DNA from: Ischnura elegans
Taxonomy: Eukaryota; Arthropoda; Insecta; Odonata; Coenagrionidae
Length of the DNA: 64,000 nt
Reading direction: 5' to 3'
Assembly (NCBI RefSeq): GCF_921293095.1
Contig: NC_060254.1
Coordinates: 59,690,069-59,754,068 of the forward strand
The position numbers and the translations under genes were made by a program. The notes under the pieces were generated by a model, which was not told where the DNA came from, did not search any database, and saw only the letters and a program-made list of their open reading frames with translations. This document shows, piece by piece, positions 1 to 10,859 of the stretch (the stretch's first letter is position 1; each line of letters starts with the position of its first letter).

Positions 1-310
1 CTCTAACAACTAGACTAACTCGGTTGCCATAATAATCAGCCACTCAAACGGCGTAATATGTAATTATTGTGAATAATAAACCTTTCTTTTGAAATGTGAA
101 TAAGGTATGACTACAGCTTCCCTTTATAAGCTTAAGAGGAATATTTGATGCACACATTTGCATTACGTAGTTACTCCATACGCATATCTAGTGCAGATGC
201 GCGAGTTTTACATCGACTATAGACTTGATAGTCGGCCGTTATGAAATAATTAACAAGGTAGGAATTCCGAGAACAGTTAGCCATATAATACACCGGGAAA
301 TAATCAAACC
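1..310. other. No recognisable feature
   Basis: AT-rich sequence. I see no gene, tRNA-like box or repeat shared with the rest of the window. Confidence 0.4.
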
Positions 311-620
311 ATATGTACCCATTGTTGCCGCCCAGAGAATTTATTTGGTGCATATACGTATGTTATTACGCGTATACACCTATGGGTGTGAATGATTCCC
401 GTAAAGAACATAACTTTTGAAAATGTTACCAATGCCACAAACGGACAGCATAGAATTGTATTAAAAATATCTGCATGAAAAGAGAACTTGAACGATTGGA
501 AAAAGTACAATTTTTGCGCAGGGGAATCGAACCGGAGCAAAACGAACGGTAAGGCGTAAGTGGCGGACCACCCTAACCAACGGTCCGAAGCATGCGGCTA
601 TCAACAAGACGACTTCGAAG
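311..620 (-). repeat. tRNA-derived SINE-like repeat, copy A
   Basis: Read on the minus strand this holds a Pol III-type A box (TGGTTAGGGTGG-like, consensus of the copies TGGTTAGAGTGG) followed by a B box (GGTTCGATTCC-like), as in tRNA-derived SINEs. The body after the boxes matches 5050-5345 closely. The tRNA-like part resembles the serine/leucine class but is not a working tRNA. Other copies lie at 700-1070, 5050-5345, 7135-7565, 16280-16780 and, on the other strand, 10860-11250. Confidence 0.7.
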
Positions 621-699
621 ACCTTATATTCACATTAATGGCGGTCATTGCCATATCCTCGTTATCTCAAACGATTATCTGTTTGCCAGATTATACACG

Positions 700-1070
700 G
701 TATTTTAAAGTAAGTTATTCGTGTATACTTCTGGCAGTGAGTGATTTAGGTGAACAAATAAAGGTTAAATATAAGTTTGGGTTCCGATTAAGCACCGTAT
801 AAAATAAACATTTTTCGGTATCATTAACTGAGTAATTTGTGTACACTTGTGGTTGTCAGTGATTCGCATGTACAATCAATTTTTTTCCATTATCACGGGT
901 TCCGAAAATGCACTCAATAGAAAAAATTTAAAAATTTCTCCATTATATGAGCATTTGAATGCAATGAAAAAAACACGTCTTAGACGGAGTGGAATCGATC
1001 CAGAGCAAAACGAACGGTATGGCCTAAGTGGCCGACCACTCTAACCAACCGTCCGAGGCACGCGGCTATC
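700..1070 (-). repeat. tRNA-derived SINE-like repeat, copy B
   Basis: Nearly the same sequence as 16425-16775, including the A and B boxes on the minus strand and an upstream body with the recurring pattern GTATACTTCTGG ... GTGAGTGATTCGCGTG ... GCCGAAAA.GCAC. That block recurs about every 115 bases in the longest copies, so the body is itself internally repeated. Confidence 0.7.
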
Positions 1071-1270
1071 AACAACACGACTTCGAAGATCTTATATACT
1101 CATTAATCACTCTCATTGCCACATCCTCGTTATCTCCAATAATTACCAGTTTGCCAGATAGCACCAAAGCAGTAGCGGCGGTAGTCTTAAAGATATTACG
1201 CATAGTAACAAAAAATACATCCAGATTCATGCAAAGGCAAAACTTGACCACGGTAAGTACTTCCTTAGTA
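1071..1270 (-). repeat. Flank shared by several SINE copies
   Basis: About 200 bases that adjoin the tRNA-like box of copy B recur next to other copies: 612-700, 5345-5440, 7565-7690, 16780-16860 continued at 17335-17450, and 18115-18172. A SINE should start at its tRNA-like end, so a shared sequence outside it suggests that these copies sit inside a larger repeat or descend from duplicated segments. No protein was recognised. Confidence 0.6.
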
Positions 1271-2335
1271 GGGAAGTTCTTTTCTAATCCAAATATTCCC
1301 TGACATCTCAAGGAAACAAATACATTTTTAATCCTGCAGTTTTGCAATCTACTTCCTTCATTTTTTATCGTGACCACGTCCACCCCAGTACGGCGGTAAA
1401 CTTAGGATATTTTTCACTAAGTGTAGGAAATACTCTTCTCCGAATTTACTTAGTAAAATTAGTCAATTCTTTGCTCTGAGTTCCTAAAAAAATTCCCGCA
1501 CTAACATGCTGGAAACATTTTACTTTTTTTTCGTAACAAATAATCATGAATCTACCCGCCATGTGCTATTTCCTATTTATTTAATCTCTTATTCCTATTT
1601 CTTAAAGATACTACATTCTAGTGTACTCCAAGTGAGGCCTCATTATAATCAGGTCGCTCTTTCACCCTTTTAGATAATAAATTATAATTCATCGAGAATT
1701 CTATTTATAAATTCCAGTTTACGAATGGCTTTCTAGTATACTTTGTTTGTTTATCCCACAAGAGAACCCAAGTAATGGTGACCAATAAGGATATTAAGAA
1801 CTCGAATTCCGACAGCTTATCAATGTTACCGGTGTAACTCATTCTGGAGAGGTAGGTATCCTTTTTCCAAAAAATTCACCACCACAAACTTTTCGAGGTT
1901 AACTTCTAACTCCAAAGTAGTGCACTATTCATTTACGGTACAGAAGTCCTTTTATAATCCAAACCTATGAAAATGCCATCAATGTATATAAATATTCCAG
2001 AATTAATCTAATTCTATGCTTACATGCTCGAGTCAACGACGGATCAATGGGAGTCTAGATATTTTAAGAACCTCTGATTGAGTACACCTTATTTCATCGA
2101 ATATCGCTTCATAGACAGATCTTCTCCGAATGATGACACTGTTTTTCCTGAGCAAACTAAACATATTGCTGTTATTCGAATTTGATACAAACAAACCTCT
2201 AGATGAGATAGTTCAAGCATATTTTATGTAAAACCGTACGTTTTTTCTCACTTGGCTCCTAAGGTTTTATTTCATTGAACATTAAATGAGCCTAAAAGGA
2301 GTATGTGTTGAAGTTCTTGATGAAGGTGAGGGAAG
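1271..2335. other. No recognisable feature
   Basis: AT-rich spacer without a supported gene. Open frames are short and show no family motif. Confidence 0.4.
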
Positions 2336-2576
2336 TTATTAGTAATCATAAACCTATTCCATATATTGGCACTCATCCTGGTTGGAGCATATGCAGTGAG
2401 TGTTATGATTAAACATTTTTTACACTCTCCTGTAATTTACTGTGAAGGATTCCGTAGTCGGCCACAAAAAGTTGTTGTTGCCATCATAGCATATCAATGT
2501 TAGAACGTAGGTTTCCGCGGCGATGGTTTGATCTCTGCATTTCTTCAGGGTTTTCTTCCGCGTCAGCTTGTTTGTG

Positions 2577-2614
2577 GACAACAGTTTCGCTGGCTATCCT
2601 GCCAGCGTCTTCAG
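2577..2614 (-). other. Hammerhead-ribozyme-like core, left arm of H1
   Basis: On the minus strand: CTGAAGA (fits the core CUGANGA), one extra C, a GCTGGC/GCCAGC stem, GAAAC, a four-base loop TGTT and GTC. A15.1-U16.1 and C15.2-G16.2 would make the very short stem III known from Penelope-like elements. I cannot find a good stem I, so self-cleavage is not shown. Confidence 0.45.
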
Positions 2615-2842
2615 GTCGAAGGTGTCGGCTGTTGGTTTCTGCCTCGCTTATATACTGTAGGCTGGATGGGAGCTGAATTTCAATAGAGAAGATGGATACT
2701 TCCTTCACAGCGCCTGGAAAAGAATGATCAAAGAGAGAGCCAATCAGAGAGAAGCGCCCAGTCAGATAGCCAACCACAGTTCAGCTCCCATCCAGCCTAC
2801 AGTATATAAGCGAGACAGAAACCAACAGCTGACACCTTCGAC

Positions 2843-2880
2843 CTGAAGACGCAGGCAGGATAGCCAGCGAAACGGTTGTC
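2843..2880 (+). other. Hammerhead-ribozyme-like core, right arm of H1
   Basis: Same motif as the left arm, but the stem II reads GCAGGC against GCCAGC and so has one mismatch, and the stem III loop is GGTT. A TATATAAG box lies at 2803-2810. Confidence 0.4.
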
Positions 2881-3540
2881 CACAAACAAGCTGACGCGGA
2901 AGAAAAACCTGAAGAAATGTAGAGATCATAGCATATCAATATTTAAAAAATTGAAAAACAAACACTTTAACACTCAATTGTAAAGCGTCCGATCTCAGGT
3001 CTCTGAACAAATTATGAACTCGTATTCTGAAATCGATTGCGCGCAATTCAATGACTGAAGGACAAAAGAAGACATTTCATCTGAGCCTTATCCTAGCGGC
3101 AAGGGTTTCTTGTTCGCGTCCATTATGAACTCACTGTACTGTAGTTGCTAGGTAGTAGAGGCAAAAAAAAAAAAATCAGAAAGGCCTTTTTAGGGACAAA
3201 AGCGTCATAGGAATGATGTGAAAAAAAGTTTTTATGACCAGTGCAGGAGATGAAATTTCAAAACATCTAAAAAAAAAGGGTAACTCAAACGAGGGCTACG
3301 TCTAAAGAAAATACCAGGGAGAAACAAAAACTTAAACTAAAGAGAGGAGCAGTCGGCCAACGTAAGAATGAGTGGCAAGGGTCTGCGTTGAAAATATCCC
3401 TAAACACATGATGCACCCAGTAATGCCGCGTTCTGAAAATTATTCAGTACCAATAATTAAGTTACATCATGGGTATACCTACTTTTGGATAAGAGTGATT
3501 CGCGTGAAGAAGTATTCACATGTATGGCCTTGATGTAAAT

Positions 3541-5049
3541 AAAACATCATAGCAACATATTTGTTTATGCAAACATAAGGAAAAATTGGAAAAGAAGATA
3601 AAGGGTTTAAAACGATAAAATAGATACACGAATTAAAACTAAAATATAATAAAGATAAGGTAGGAAATTGCTCATTGTTTTTGATAATTTACATTCCTGT
3701 CTTGTTGCTGATACACGATTGCAGTCGAAAGATTTCTAAACAAAACTTCCATAAAAAAGGTAGGTAAATTTGATTTTATTTTCATTGATTGTGATGGCAA
3801 TAACGTTTTATTTTTTTACGTCCTTTTTCCGTTAATACCCTTTCTAATGAGCAATGTTATCTTGTCATCTTCTACTCACCAGATGATTTTATTGCGCATG
3901 ATATTGGATATTAAAGCTGTTTGGAGATTTTTGTGCGCATCCCGGCTCATTAATACTTCAAAGAGAGGTATTCCGGAAGTGGTATCATTTGCGACCATGA
4001 TAAATAATCTTTGGATAAAATTCGTCATGCTAGGCACAATTCATGCTAAGGATCTCCACTTAGCGCATTTGCACTAAATATTGATATTCAGTTCCAACGT
4101 AATTCTGTTGTTTGTATCACCCTCTCTTAAGCTAACGAAGGGAAACTGCAGTCACACCTTATTTATATTTCAAGAATTTGGTTGAGTAGGTAATGTGAAA
4201 AATAATTAGTAAACGTGTTTTTAATATTCAACATGGCAATCAATAAGCCTGGCCGACAGAGTCTGTAACTACACGTGGGGGACCCGTATTCAAAATCCTT
4301 TGCAGGCACATTTCTTTTCCGCATTTTTGTATTTATTATGATGAAACCCACATTGAACTCCTAATTTTATGATTTTTAAACAGGGCAACGTTTTTCTGGG
4401 AAGCAAATCTTTCATTTGCTTACGCTACGTCGGGTTTATTATGCGTTTGATCTTATATGTTTTATCGAATCGAAGGGTGCCATGTTAGTGCCATAGTATT
4501 TATCGGACTACATTTATCAAAATAGTTTTGTCAAAGTAACATAAATGTGTAATGCTCCATTTGAATTCTAATTGCGATGAGCTCAATAAGATACCTGTAT
4601 TTATAACTATTCTTTTTGCAGAGTTTACTCACTTTATGTAATGCTTTATCAATTAGAATGTAGTTAACTGTAGTTCAATGTATTTCGTAAATTTGTTATG
4701 TTGTGATATTAAGTTTAAATTGAGTGTCACAGTGTAACATACTCCAAGCCTTTTTTTGAGTTTGAATTGTATAAATCAGATACCCTGTCAAACTATAATA
4801 TTTTTTTAGAAAAATGTTGCTATCCCATAAAAAAATGTTTTCACGTGGTAACCTACGTAATATGCGCTCGTTTTACTAGAAAGTGGAAATACTGCTGATA
4901 TATAAACTAGGCAATTGAGAAGTAACGATCCTGAAGTAACAGAGGCAGACAAAAAGTGCAAGACCTCCCATAGTGATCATAGCAAGCCGCAGGCCTTTTT
5001 CGGGAGAGTTTTAGGGGGGAAGAGCACCCCCAGTGAGAAAAATCGAGTC
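3541..5049. other. No recognisable gene
   Basis: AT-rich sequence. The longest open frame (3847-4077, +, 76 codons) has no motif I recognise and its composition does not differ from its surroundings, so I do not call it. Confidence 0.35.
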
Positions 5050-5345
5050 ATATCATATGTACCCATTGTTGCCGCTCACAACAATTTATGGAATGCATTT
5101 AATTATGTTATTTTATGTGTACACCTTTAAGTGTGAATGATTCCCGTAAAGATCTTCTTTTTTTTTAGTGTTACCAACGCCATCAAGGCACAGTATATAA
5201 TTGCATTAAAAATTTCTGGATGAAAAGAGAACTTGAATGATTTGAAAAAATGCACTTTCTGCGGAGGGGAATCGAACTGGAGCAAAACGAACGGTATGGC
5301 GTAAGTGGCGGACCACTCTAACCAACCGTCCGAAGCATGCGGCTA
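5050..5345 (-). repeat. tRNA-derived SINE-like repeat, copy A2
   Basis: Close match to 311-620 over its whole length, including the minus-strand A and B boxes and the adjoining flank at 5345-5440. Confidence 0.7.
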
Positions 5346-5444
5346 TCAATACTAAGGTTTCGAAGACATTATATTCTCATTGATGGCGCTCATTGCCACA
5401 TCCTCGTTATCGCCAATGACTAGCAGTTTTTCAGATAGTTATCA

Positions 5445-7130
5445 GTAATCATAAACCTATTCCTACCAGTGGCACTCAACCAGTTTGGAGCATATACCGA
5501 GGGTGTTGTTATTTAACCTTTTATTCACTCTCTCCTGGAATTCACTGTGAAGTATTCTGTAGTCAGCCACAGAAAGTTAGTGTTGCCATCCGAGCATATC
5601 AATGGATTTTTGAAATTCCAAAATCGAACACTTAAACACTCAAGTGTGGAGCGCCCAATCTAAGTTTCTGAACACATGATGTACCGTAGAACGGGGTGAA
5701 AAGAAACATATGGGTGAATAGAAACGAAACTTCTTTTTTTATGTACAATCTATTTCCTACATAACTATGGGTAAATAGCGGCAACTATTATTTTTTTAGG
5801 TTGGTACACTTTTGGCTGAAAGTGAAATAATGGTTTGTTTGGTTGGCAGCACTGGTTCCTGTATGTTTGTCATATTGAATTTTACCACATAATTCTTGTT
5901 TTTTTTATCCACTTTGAACTTTCCAGGTAAGTCAGCATACGTAGTGTTCTTAAAATTAAATAGCTGTAAAAAACATAGTTTAATTATTCATGTAAAATAT
6001 TCAGGCTTATTTTAAGCTTTAACTTTAACAATATTATTTCAAATATTATTCATATTTTTTAGGTTAGGTGATCAGAATTTATGGGGTGAATAGAAACAAA
6101 TCATTTTTAGTGTTTTATTCACCCCGCAAGGGAAATATTTCAAAGGTGACCGGTCTGATCTCACAATTTATTTATCATAATTTAATCTAGTTAAATACGG
6201 TAATTGCCTACCTATTCAATTTGTTTACTTACCGTTATGTAACTTCTTTTGTTTATGTACTGAATTAAATGATTATATTGAGAAATAAATTTGTATTTAT
6301 CCATTACAAATTAAAAATACCATATTTAAACTGTTTCCATTCACCCCCGATGCGTTTCAATAGAAAAAATATGAAATTTAAGTACTGTTTCTATTCACCC
6401 CCATTTGCGGGGTGAATAGAAACACCATGTTTTAATTTTTTTTCTTTAAAATCAAATACAATTTAAAAAATTAAATACTATAAACAAATAGGTCTAACAG
6501 AGACCTGTGTTTGGGCAAAAAATTGTTTATAAGGAACAACTAAAAATATGCAAAATTTCAAACCAAAGTTGAAAATTGTTTCTATTCACCCCGTTTTACC
6601 AGTACTCGTATTCTGAAATTCATTGCACACAATTCAATGACTGAATGAGAAAAGAAGACATTTCATGAGTGCTTTATCCTATGTGCATGGGCCAGAGGTA
6701 CTTGTTCGCGCCAATATGAACTTATTATACTGCAGTTGGTAGATTGTAGAGCCAAAAAAATCAGAATTGCTTTTTTTAGAGACAGAAGTATCATAGGCAT
6801 TATATGAAACAATTGCTCGTATTTTCAGCGCAGTATATGCAATGTCAAAAAACAAAAAATGAGAATAACTCCCATAAGGTCTACATCTAAAGAAAAAATC
6901 CAATATCGTTGGAAAATAATCGAACCAGGGAGAAACAAACACTTTAACTAAAGTAGGAAGCAGTCGGCCAACCTAAGCAAGAGTGGCAAGTGGCTGCGTT
7001 TAAAAAATCTCTAAACTTATAATGCACCCATTGATTACACGCACTTAAAATAATTCAGTAACATTATTTAAGTTACTTCACGGGTATACTTTTGGCTGCG
7101 AGTGATTCAAGTAAAGAAATAATTTTATTG
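5445..7130. repeat. Dispersed repeat R1, copy 2
   Basis: Second copy of the 2336-3540 repeat, running 5445-5684 and 6602-7130, interrupted by the 5685-6601 transposon. Here the site that carries H1 in copy 1 is uninterrupted (GCATATCAAT followed directly by host sequence), which shows that H1 was a later insertion. Confidence 0.65.
5685..6601. mobile_element. Non-autonomous DNA transposon with repeated GGGGTGAATAGAAAC ends
   Basis: Inverted ends: the left GAACGGGGTGAAAAGAAAC at about 5689 matches the reverse complement of the right TTTCTATTCACCCCGTTTT at about 6580. GTAC on both sides (5681-5684, 6602-6605) is a possible target duplication. The end motif also recurs inside in both directions near 5713, 6080, 6118, 6333 and 6383, and at 6383-6424 two copies form a palindrome. 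Comparison with the uninterrupted R1 copy near 3010-3025 fixes the borders. No transposase frame. Confidence 0.65.
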
Positions 7131-7134
7131 CGCT

Positions 7135-7565
7135 AAGTGTGTCTAAAAAGTACAATATAGAAGAAATATACCCATTGCTACCGGGTACTGAAATTTATTC
7201 GGTACCCGCAAATAAGTTATTACGTGGGTTTATTTCTGGATGTGAGTGGTTTTGTGAATAATTATTTTTTTTATTTACGGGAGCCGAAAGAGCACCGTAT
7301 AAAAAGACATTGATAGGTATCCTTAATTTAGTCATTTATGTATAGTTATGGCTGTGAGTGATGCTCGTGAGCAACTTAAATAAAATAAAATTACAAATGC
7401 CGAAAATGCACAGTAAAAAAAAACAAAAAAATTCCTGCATGAAATGATGGCTTGTATGCAATGAAAAAATGCGTCCTACTCGAAGTGGAATCGAACCGGG
7501 GCAAAACGAACGGTATAGCGTAAGTAGCGAACTACTCTGACTAACAGTCCGAAGCATGCGGCTAA
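7135..7565 (-). repeat. tRNA-derived SINE-like repeat, copy C
   Basis: Same boxes and body as the other copies. The B-box complement (GGAATCGAACC) lies near 7487 and the A-box complement near 7531. The shared flank follows at 7565-7690. Confidence 0.65.
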
Positions 7566-7689
7566 CACGAATGTGACTTTGAGCAGATTATATACCTACT
7601 CATTGATGTTACGCATTGCCACATTCTCGTTATCTCCAATGATTAGCAGTTTGCCAGATAGTACCGCGGCAGTAGCGAGCGGGGGTGTA

Positions 7690-8230
7690 TCAAGGTGGTC
7701 GATACGATAAATTACGCAGAAGCATCATTGATCCATGATAAAAGAACACAAGTCGTATTTTCCACACTTTTAATTCAAAAATCAATAACCGACCATGGTT
7801 TCAACACATTGTGTCATTTACGAGGTTATACAACCAGCACTCTCTCAGTATTTATACCCAGTCCAAGAAAGGAGGTGGGGGTATATGGCATTGGCGTGAG
7901 GGGAGTGACAGGGAAAAGTTTGGGTGAAAAAATGAATGAAGGCAGTTAACATAAAACATACAAAAATTGAGGCGTAGGTGAAGGTCAGTGTTTTAACATC
8001 ATAGGTATGCTTAATTTTAACAAAGGTGAATCAATACAGAATAAAACATCATTACAAAGTCCATCCGGGTTTTTGGTAATTTCGAATTTTTCCATAAAAT
8101 CTCATTTGAGCCCCTTGTCATTACATTTTAAAATATCTATGCCAAAATTGCTAAAATGGTGGAGGGTTAAAAGTGTGGAAATTATCGTTTGTGTTGCTTT
8201 ATCATGGATATATCGAACTTCCTCAAAATG
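7690..8230 (-). mobile_element. TATA plus hammerhead-like element with inverted tails (copy H2)
   Basis: On the minus strand a TATAAA box (7851-7856) is followed about 35 bases later by the hammerhead-like motif at 7791-7820. The sequence after it (7790 down to about 7730, with AAAAGTGTGGAAA and TTTTATCATGGAT) recurs in the opposite orientation at 8165-8225, giving inverted tails as in copy H3. The element interrupts the SINE flank near 7686. I could not define the right border or a target duplication. Confidence 0.45.
7791..7820 (-). other. Degenerate hammerhead-like motif in H2
   Basis: Minus strand: TAAATGA, a CACA/TGTG-type hairpin, then GAAAC, CATG and GTC. Positions equivalent to C3, U4 and G5 of the core are changed, so it is unlikely to cleave. 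Confidence 0.35.
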
Positions 8231-8825
8231 GAGTCTGAAACTATTTTATATGCATCATTGGAATCACGCACTCAAAATGGCCACCCCAAATGTTTCTGCA
8301 TTATGGTTGCATTTGATTTATTATGATAAGCTTGTAAAGATACTCGAACAACGGATATAGTAATACGTACTCGGTCATTGTGATCTGAGTTGTACCATTT
8401 GGAACAGCAGAACGATATTTATCGGAAAATGCAAAAAAAAGTATTTGGTGATCTCAGTCCCTGTCCGATCCCATAGACGGATCAAAAGACTCCTTCACAG
8501 TTAACCGAATCAAAGACCTGTCATTTATATAAACAAATATTTGTTGTTCCCATCCATTTTTTAATTATATAAATGAATAACCTGTGTAATTCTGAGCTTT
8601 AAGAAATTTCAACCGAAGTTCTAACGTCCACATTGACGGATTTAATACATTTCTATTATATTTCGGCTATTATGGAACTGAGCTGAACTCAGTTTTTAAT
8701 AAGGCGAGAACTCCGAAAACACTGCAAATAGATGTAGTTGACCGCGTGGAGAGGATAGGAAGAGTGGACATAATGCCCCGATCAGATTACGATTGTCCGA
8801 TGGATCGTTCTAACGATAGTTGGCA
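8231..8825. other. No recognisable feature
   Basis: AT-rich sequence between the H2 element and the LINE. No supported gene. Confidence 0.35.
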
Positions 8826-9815
8826 GAACTAGCTGTGTGAATACATGTCCTGACAATAGTCCAAGCAAAGATATAGATCAACTAACGAATGACCTTGCTG
8901 CTATCCAAGCGTGGTGCAATGCTTGGCAGTTAGAATTAAATTTGAAAAAATGCGTCGTAATGAATTTCTGGAAGAAAAATAACTCCCTACAACGTAACTA
9001 TATAATTCGGGGTACCCAATTAGAGACTGTTGAATCTGTGAAATATCTAGGAGTTAGACTTAATAATGATCTATCGTGGAATAAACATATTCGAGAAATA
9101 ACCGGTCAAGCTAATCGTAAAATGGGTTTAGTCAAAAGAATATTAGGAAAGTGCGACGAAAAAGTGAGAGAAATTAGCTACTTTTCCCTCGTTAGACTAC
9201 ATTTGGAATACGCTGCCAGTGTTTGGGACCCTCACGAAAAAGACTTAATAACAGAGTTAGAACGCGTGCAAAGAAAAGCTGCCAGGTATGTGAAAGGTCA
9301 TTACGATAGTCTTGTTAGTGTAACTGACCTCTTAAATAAACTCGGATGTGAATCTCTGTCGGACCGTAGATTGAAAAATAGACTAAACCTTTTAGATAAA
9401 TTCAAGAGTAGTGCCTTTTCTAACGAAGTTAACCATATTATACGGACGCCAACATACTACGGAGGATCAGATCATATAAATAAAATAAGAGAGATAGATT
9501 GTAGGACAGACAGATTCCGAAAGTCATTTTTTCCACGATCAATAAGAGATTATAACGGCAGCGATAGAACTCATAAATAGATTGCATGACTTGTAATGTA
9601 GCCTACTAACCTATGTAAAACTTAATGCATATTTCTTAGTTCTATTATTATTTCTAACAGCATATAGTAGTATAATTTGTTAGTATACGGGACTTTTTTT
9701 GGACGGTATGGTGTGCTTGCGGGAGTCCAATTGCATGCTGCATGCTGGTGATTGATCACCCCCTGTCAAACACCCTAGAGGTGGCTCGCAGGGTATTATG
9801 TAGATGTAGTTCATG
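8826..9815 (+). mobile_element. 5'-truncated non-LTR retrotransposon (jockey/CR1-like)
   Basis: The copy starts inside the reverse transcriptase after the catalytic ADD box, continues through the thumb region and a 3' untranslated part, and ends in a short repeat of TGTAGATGTAGT type, as CR1/L2-like LINEs do. Its 3' part, with GGTGATTGATCACCCCCTG and CACCCTAGAGG, reappears on the minus strand at 48112-48180, showing a multicopy family. The 5' truncation is typical of target-primed reverse transcription. Confidence 0.8.
8837..9580 (+). pseudogene. LINE reverse transcriptase, C-terminal part
   Basis: An open frame of 247 codons. Motifs in order: WQLELNLKKC (start of the post-catalytic region), KYLGVRLNNDLSWNKHI (thumb block), SLVRLHLEYAASVWDP, ERVQRKAARYV, a LGCESLSDRR block and the end block KSFFPRSIRDYN. 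These are the usual landmarks of the C-terminal third of jockey/CR1-clade reverse transcriptases. The fingers and palm, with the catalytic aspartates, are absent, so this is a dead fragment although it has no internal stop. The ATG at 8837 is simply the first in the frame and is not a native start. Confidence 0.85.
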
Positions 9816-9962
9816 TAGTTCCCAGAGTTGCCACTTTACTATGATTAGCGCTGGGAGAACGGAAGAGGAAGCGACAAGTCAAACAAGGAAGAATATGGGC
9901 GGAAGAAAAATTATTCGATAAATAAACGTTGAACCCAGTAATATCTTGACCATAGAGGTTAG

Positions 9963-10317
9963 TCTAGTGGTCTAGGAATCGACAGAATCAACATATTCGG
10001 TAGACTCATAGATTTTATCAATTCCTCAGAATTTTATAAAAATAAATCAACAGAAAGAGTCAACCTTTTTGGTAGACTACTAGATTCCATCAATTCCTCA
10101 GCATGTAATAAAAAAAAATCCACAGAAAGAGTCAACCTTATTGGTGGACTACTAGATTTCATCAATTCCTCAGCATGTAATCAAAACAATGCCACAGAAA
10201 GAGTCAACCTTTTTGGTAGACTACAAGATTTCTTCAATTATTTCTTATTAATTGCGAGAAAACTGCAATTAGGAAATGGAAGCAGTACCAATATTAACCG
10301 TACGTAGCGCTGCCGTC
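9963..10317 (+). other. 72-bp tandem repeats forming an open frame of 24-residue units
   Basis: Four units start near 9983, 10051, 10123 and 10195 (spacing 68, 72, 72). One frame stays open from 9963 to the stop at 10315-10317, and each unit translates to a variant of TERVNLFGRLLDFINSSACN plus four residues. There is no ATG in the frame, so it could be an exon of a host gene, a fragment of a repeat protein or chance. The core part AAAGAGTCAACCT occurs once more on the opposite strand near 10333-10345, which favours a repeat element. I recognise no family. Confidence 0.5.
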
Positions 10318-10439
10318 GAGTATACCTTGAGGTTGACTCTTTCTCCATTCTCTAAGACTCCTTGAAACCGTGCATACCTCAACAGCTTTGCTAACCGTCA
10401 ATTTCACGTTCGCTTTAGGTATCAGCACTAGAGGGCAGC

Positions 10440-10780
10440 ACAGGTTTTAACCATCGTAGTGTGAATGCAAGATAGTTCCAACGATTTCTGGAACAATCGT
10501 AATCTGAAGAAGGCATAATCGGCAGAGGAAGGGCCTGGGCACGCGATAAGATGGGTCCCGAGGGGCGACCACGTACGTCGATGTACCGTATCCGCCGCGG
10601 TCACTTTCTCTCCTTTGCAAAATCCTCTTTTGTAAAATTTGTGGCATTAGGCTAATTTGAACAGGTTCTATTTTCCGCTCATGCGTGTGCACAAGTTGGG
10701 TGGTTAAAGGGTGCGTTCTCGTGTTCATTCACGCGTTCATACATGTAGACATTGACTTGATCGTGCAAGGAACAGCTTTT
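10440..10780 (-). repeat. Degenerate copy of the AAGGCCTGGTTACAC MITE family
   Basis: Blocks ACAGGTTCTATTTT, TTGGGTGGTTA and TTCATTCACGCGTTCATACAT match the inside of the complete copies at 18173-18428, 18764-19004 and 30782-31026. The terminal inverted repeats are worn away. Confidence 0.55.
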
Positions 10781-10859
10781 CATTAGAAATAACATGGATG
10801 TCGCAATGGGTCCCAACAATGACCAGCTATATATAAACCATTAAAAGTCACTAAATAAT

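Larger units (their letters stand above)
2499..2924. mobile_element. Foldback element with TATA and hammerhead-like motifs (copy H1)
   Basis: The insertion interrupts repeat R1 and is flanked by direct repeats atcatagcatatcaat at 2483-2498 and 2925-2940, a likely target duplication of 13-16 bases (the exact edge is ambiguous because the element also ends in gatca). It consists of two arms of about 140 bases in inverted orientation, 2535-2672 and 2779-2924, around a short unique centre. Each arm reads, outward from the centre, TATATAAG, then about 30 bases later CTGAAGA, a GCTGGC/GCCAGC hairpin, GAAAC and GTTGTC. This order resembles the pseudo-LTRs of Penelope-like elements and the related retrozymes. 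No coding region remains. Confidence 0.6.
2336..3540. repeat. Dispersed repeat R1, copy 1
   Basis: This stretch is present a second time at 5445-7130 in the same order and orientation. Shared landmarks include GTAATCATAAACCTATTCC, GGAGCATAT, the CTCGTATTCTGAAAT block and a SINE-like segment with AGTCGGCCAAC. Each copy was later split by a different insertion: 2499-2924 here, 5685-6601 in the other. Parts also appear at 15540-15760. Confidence 0.7.
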
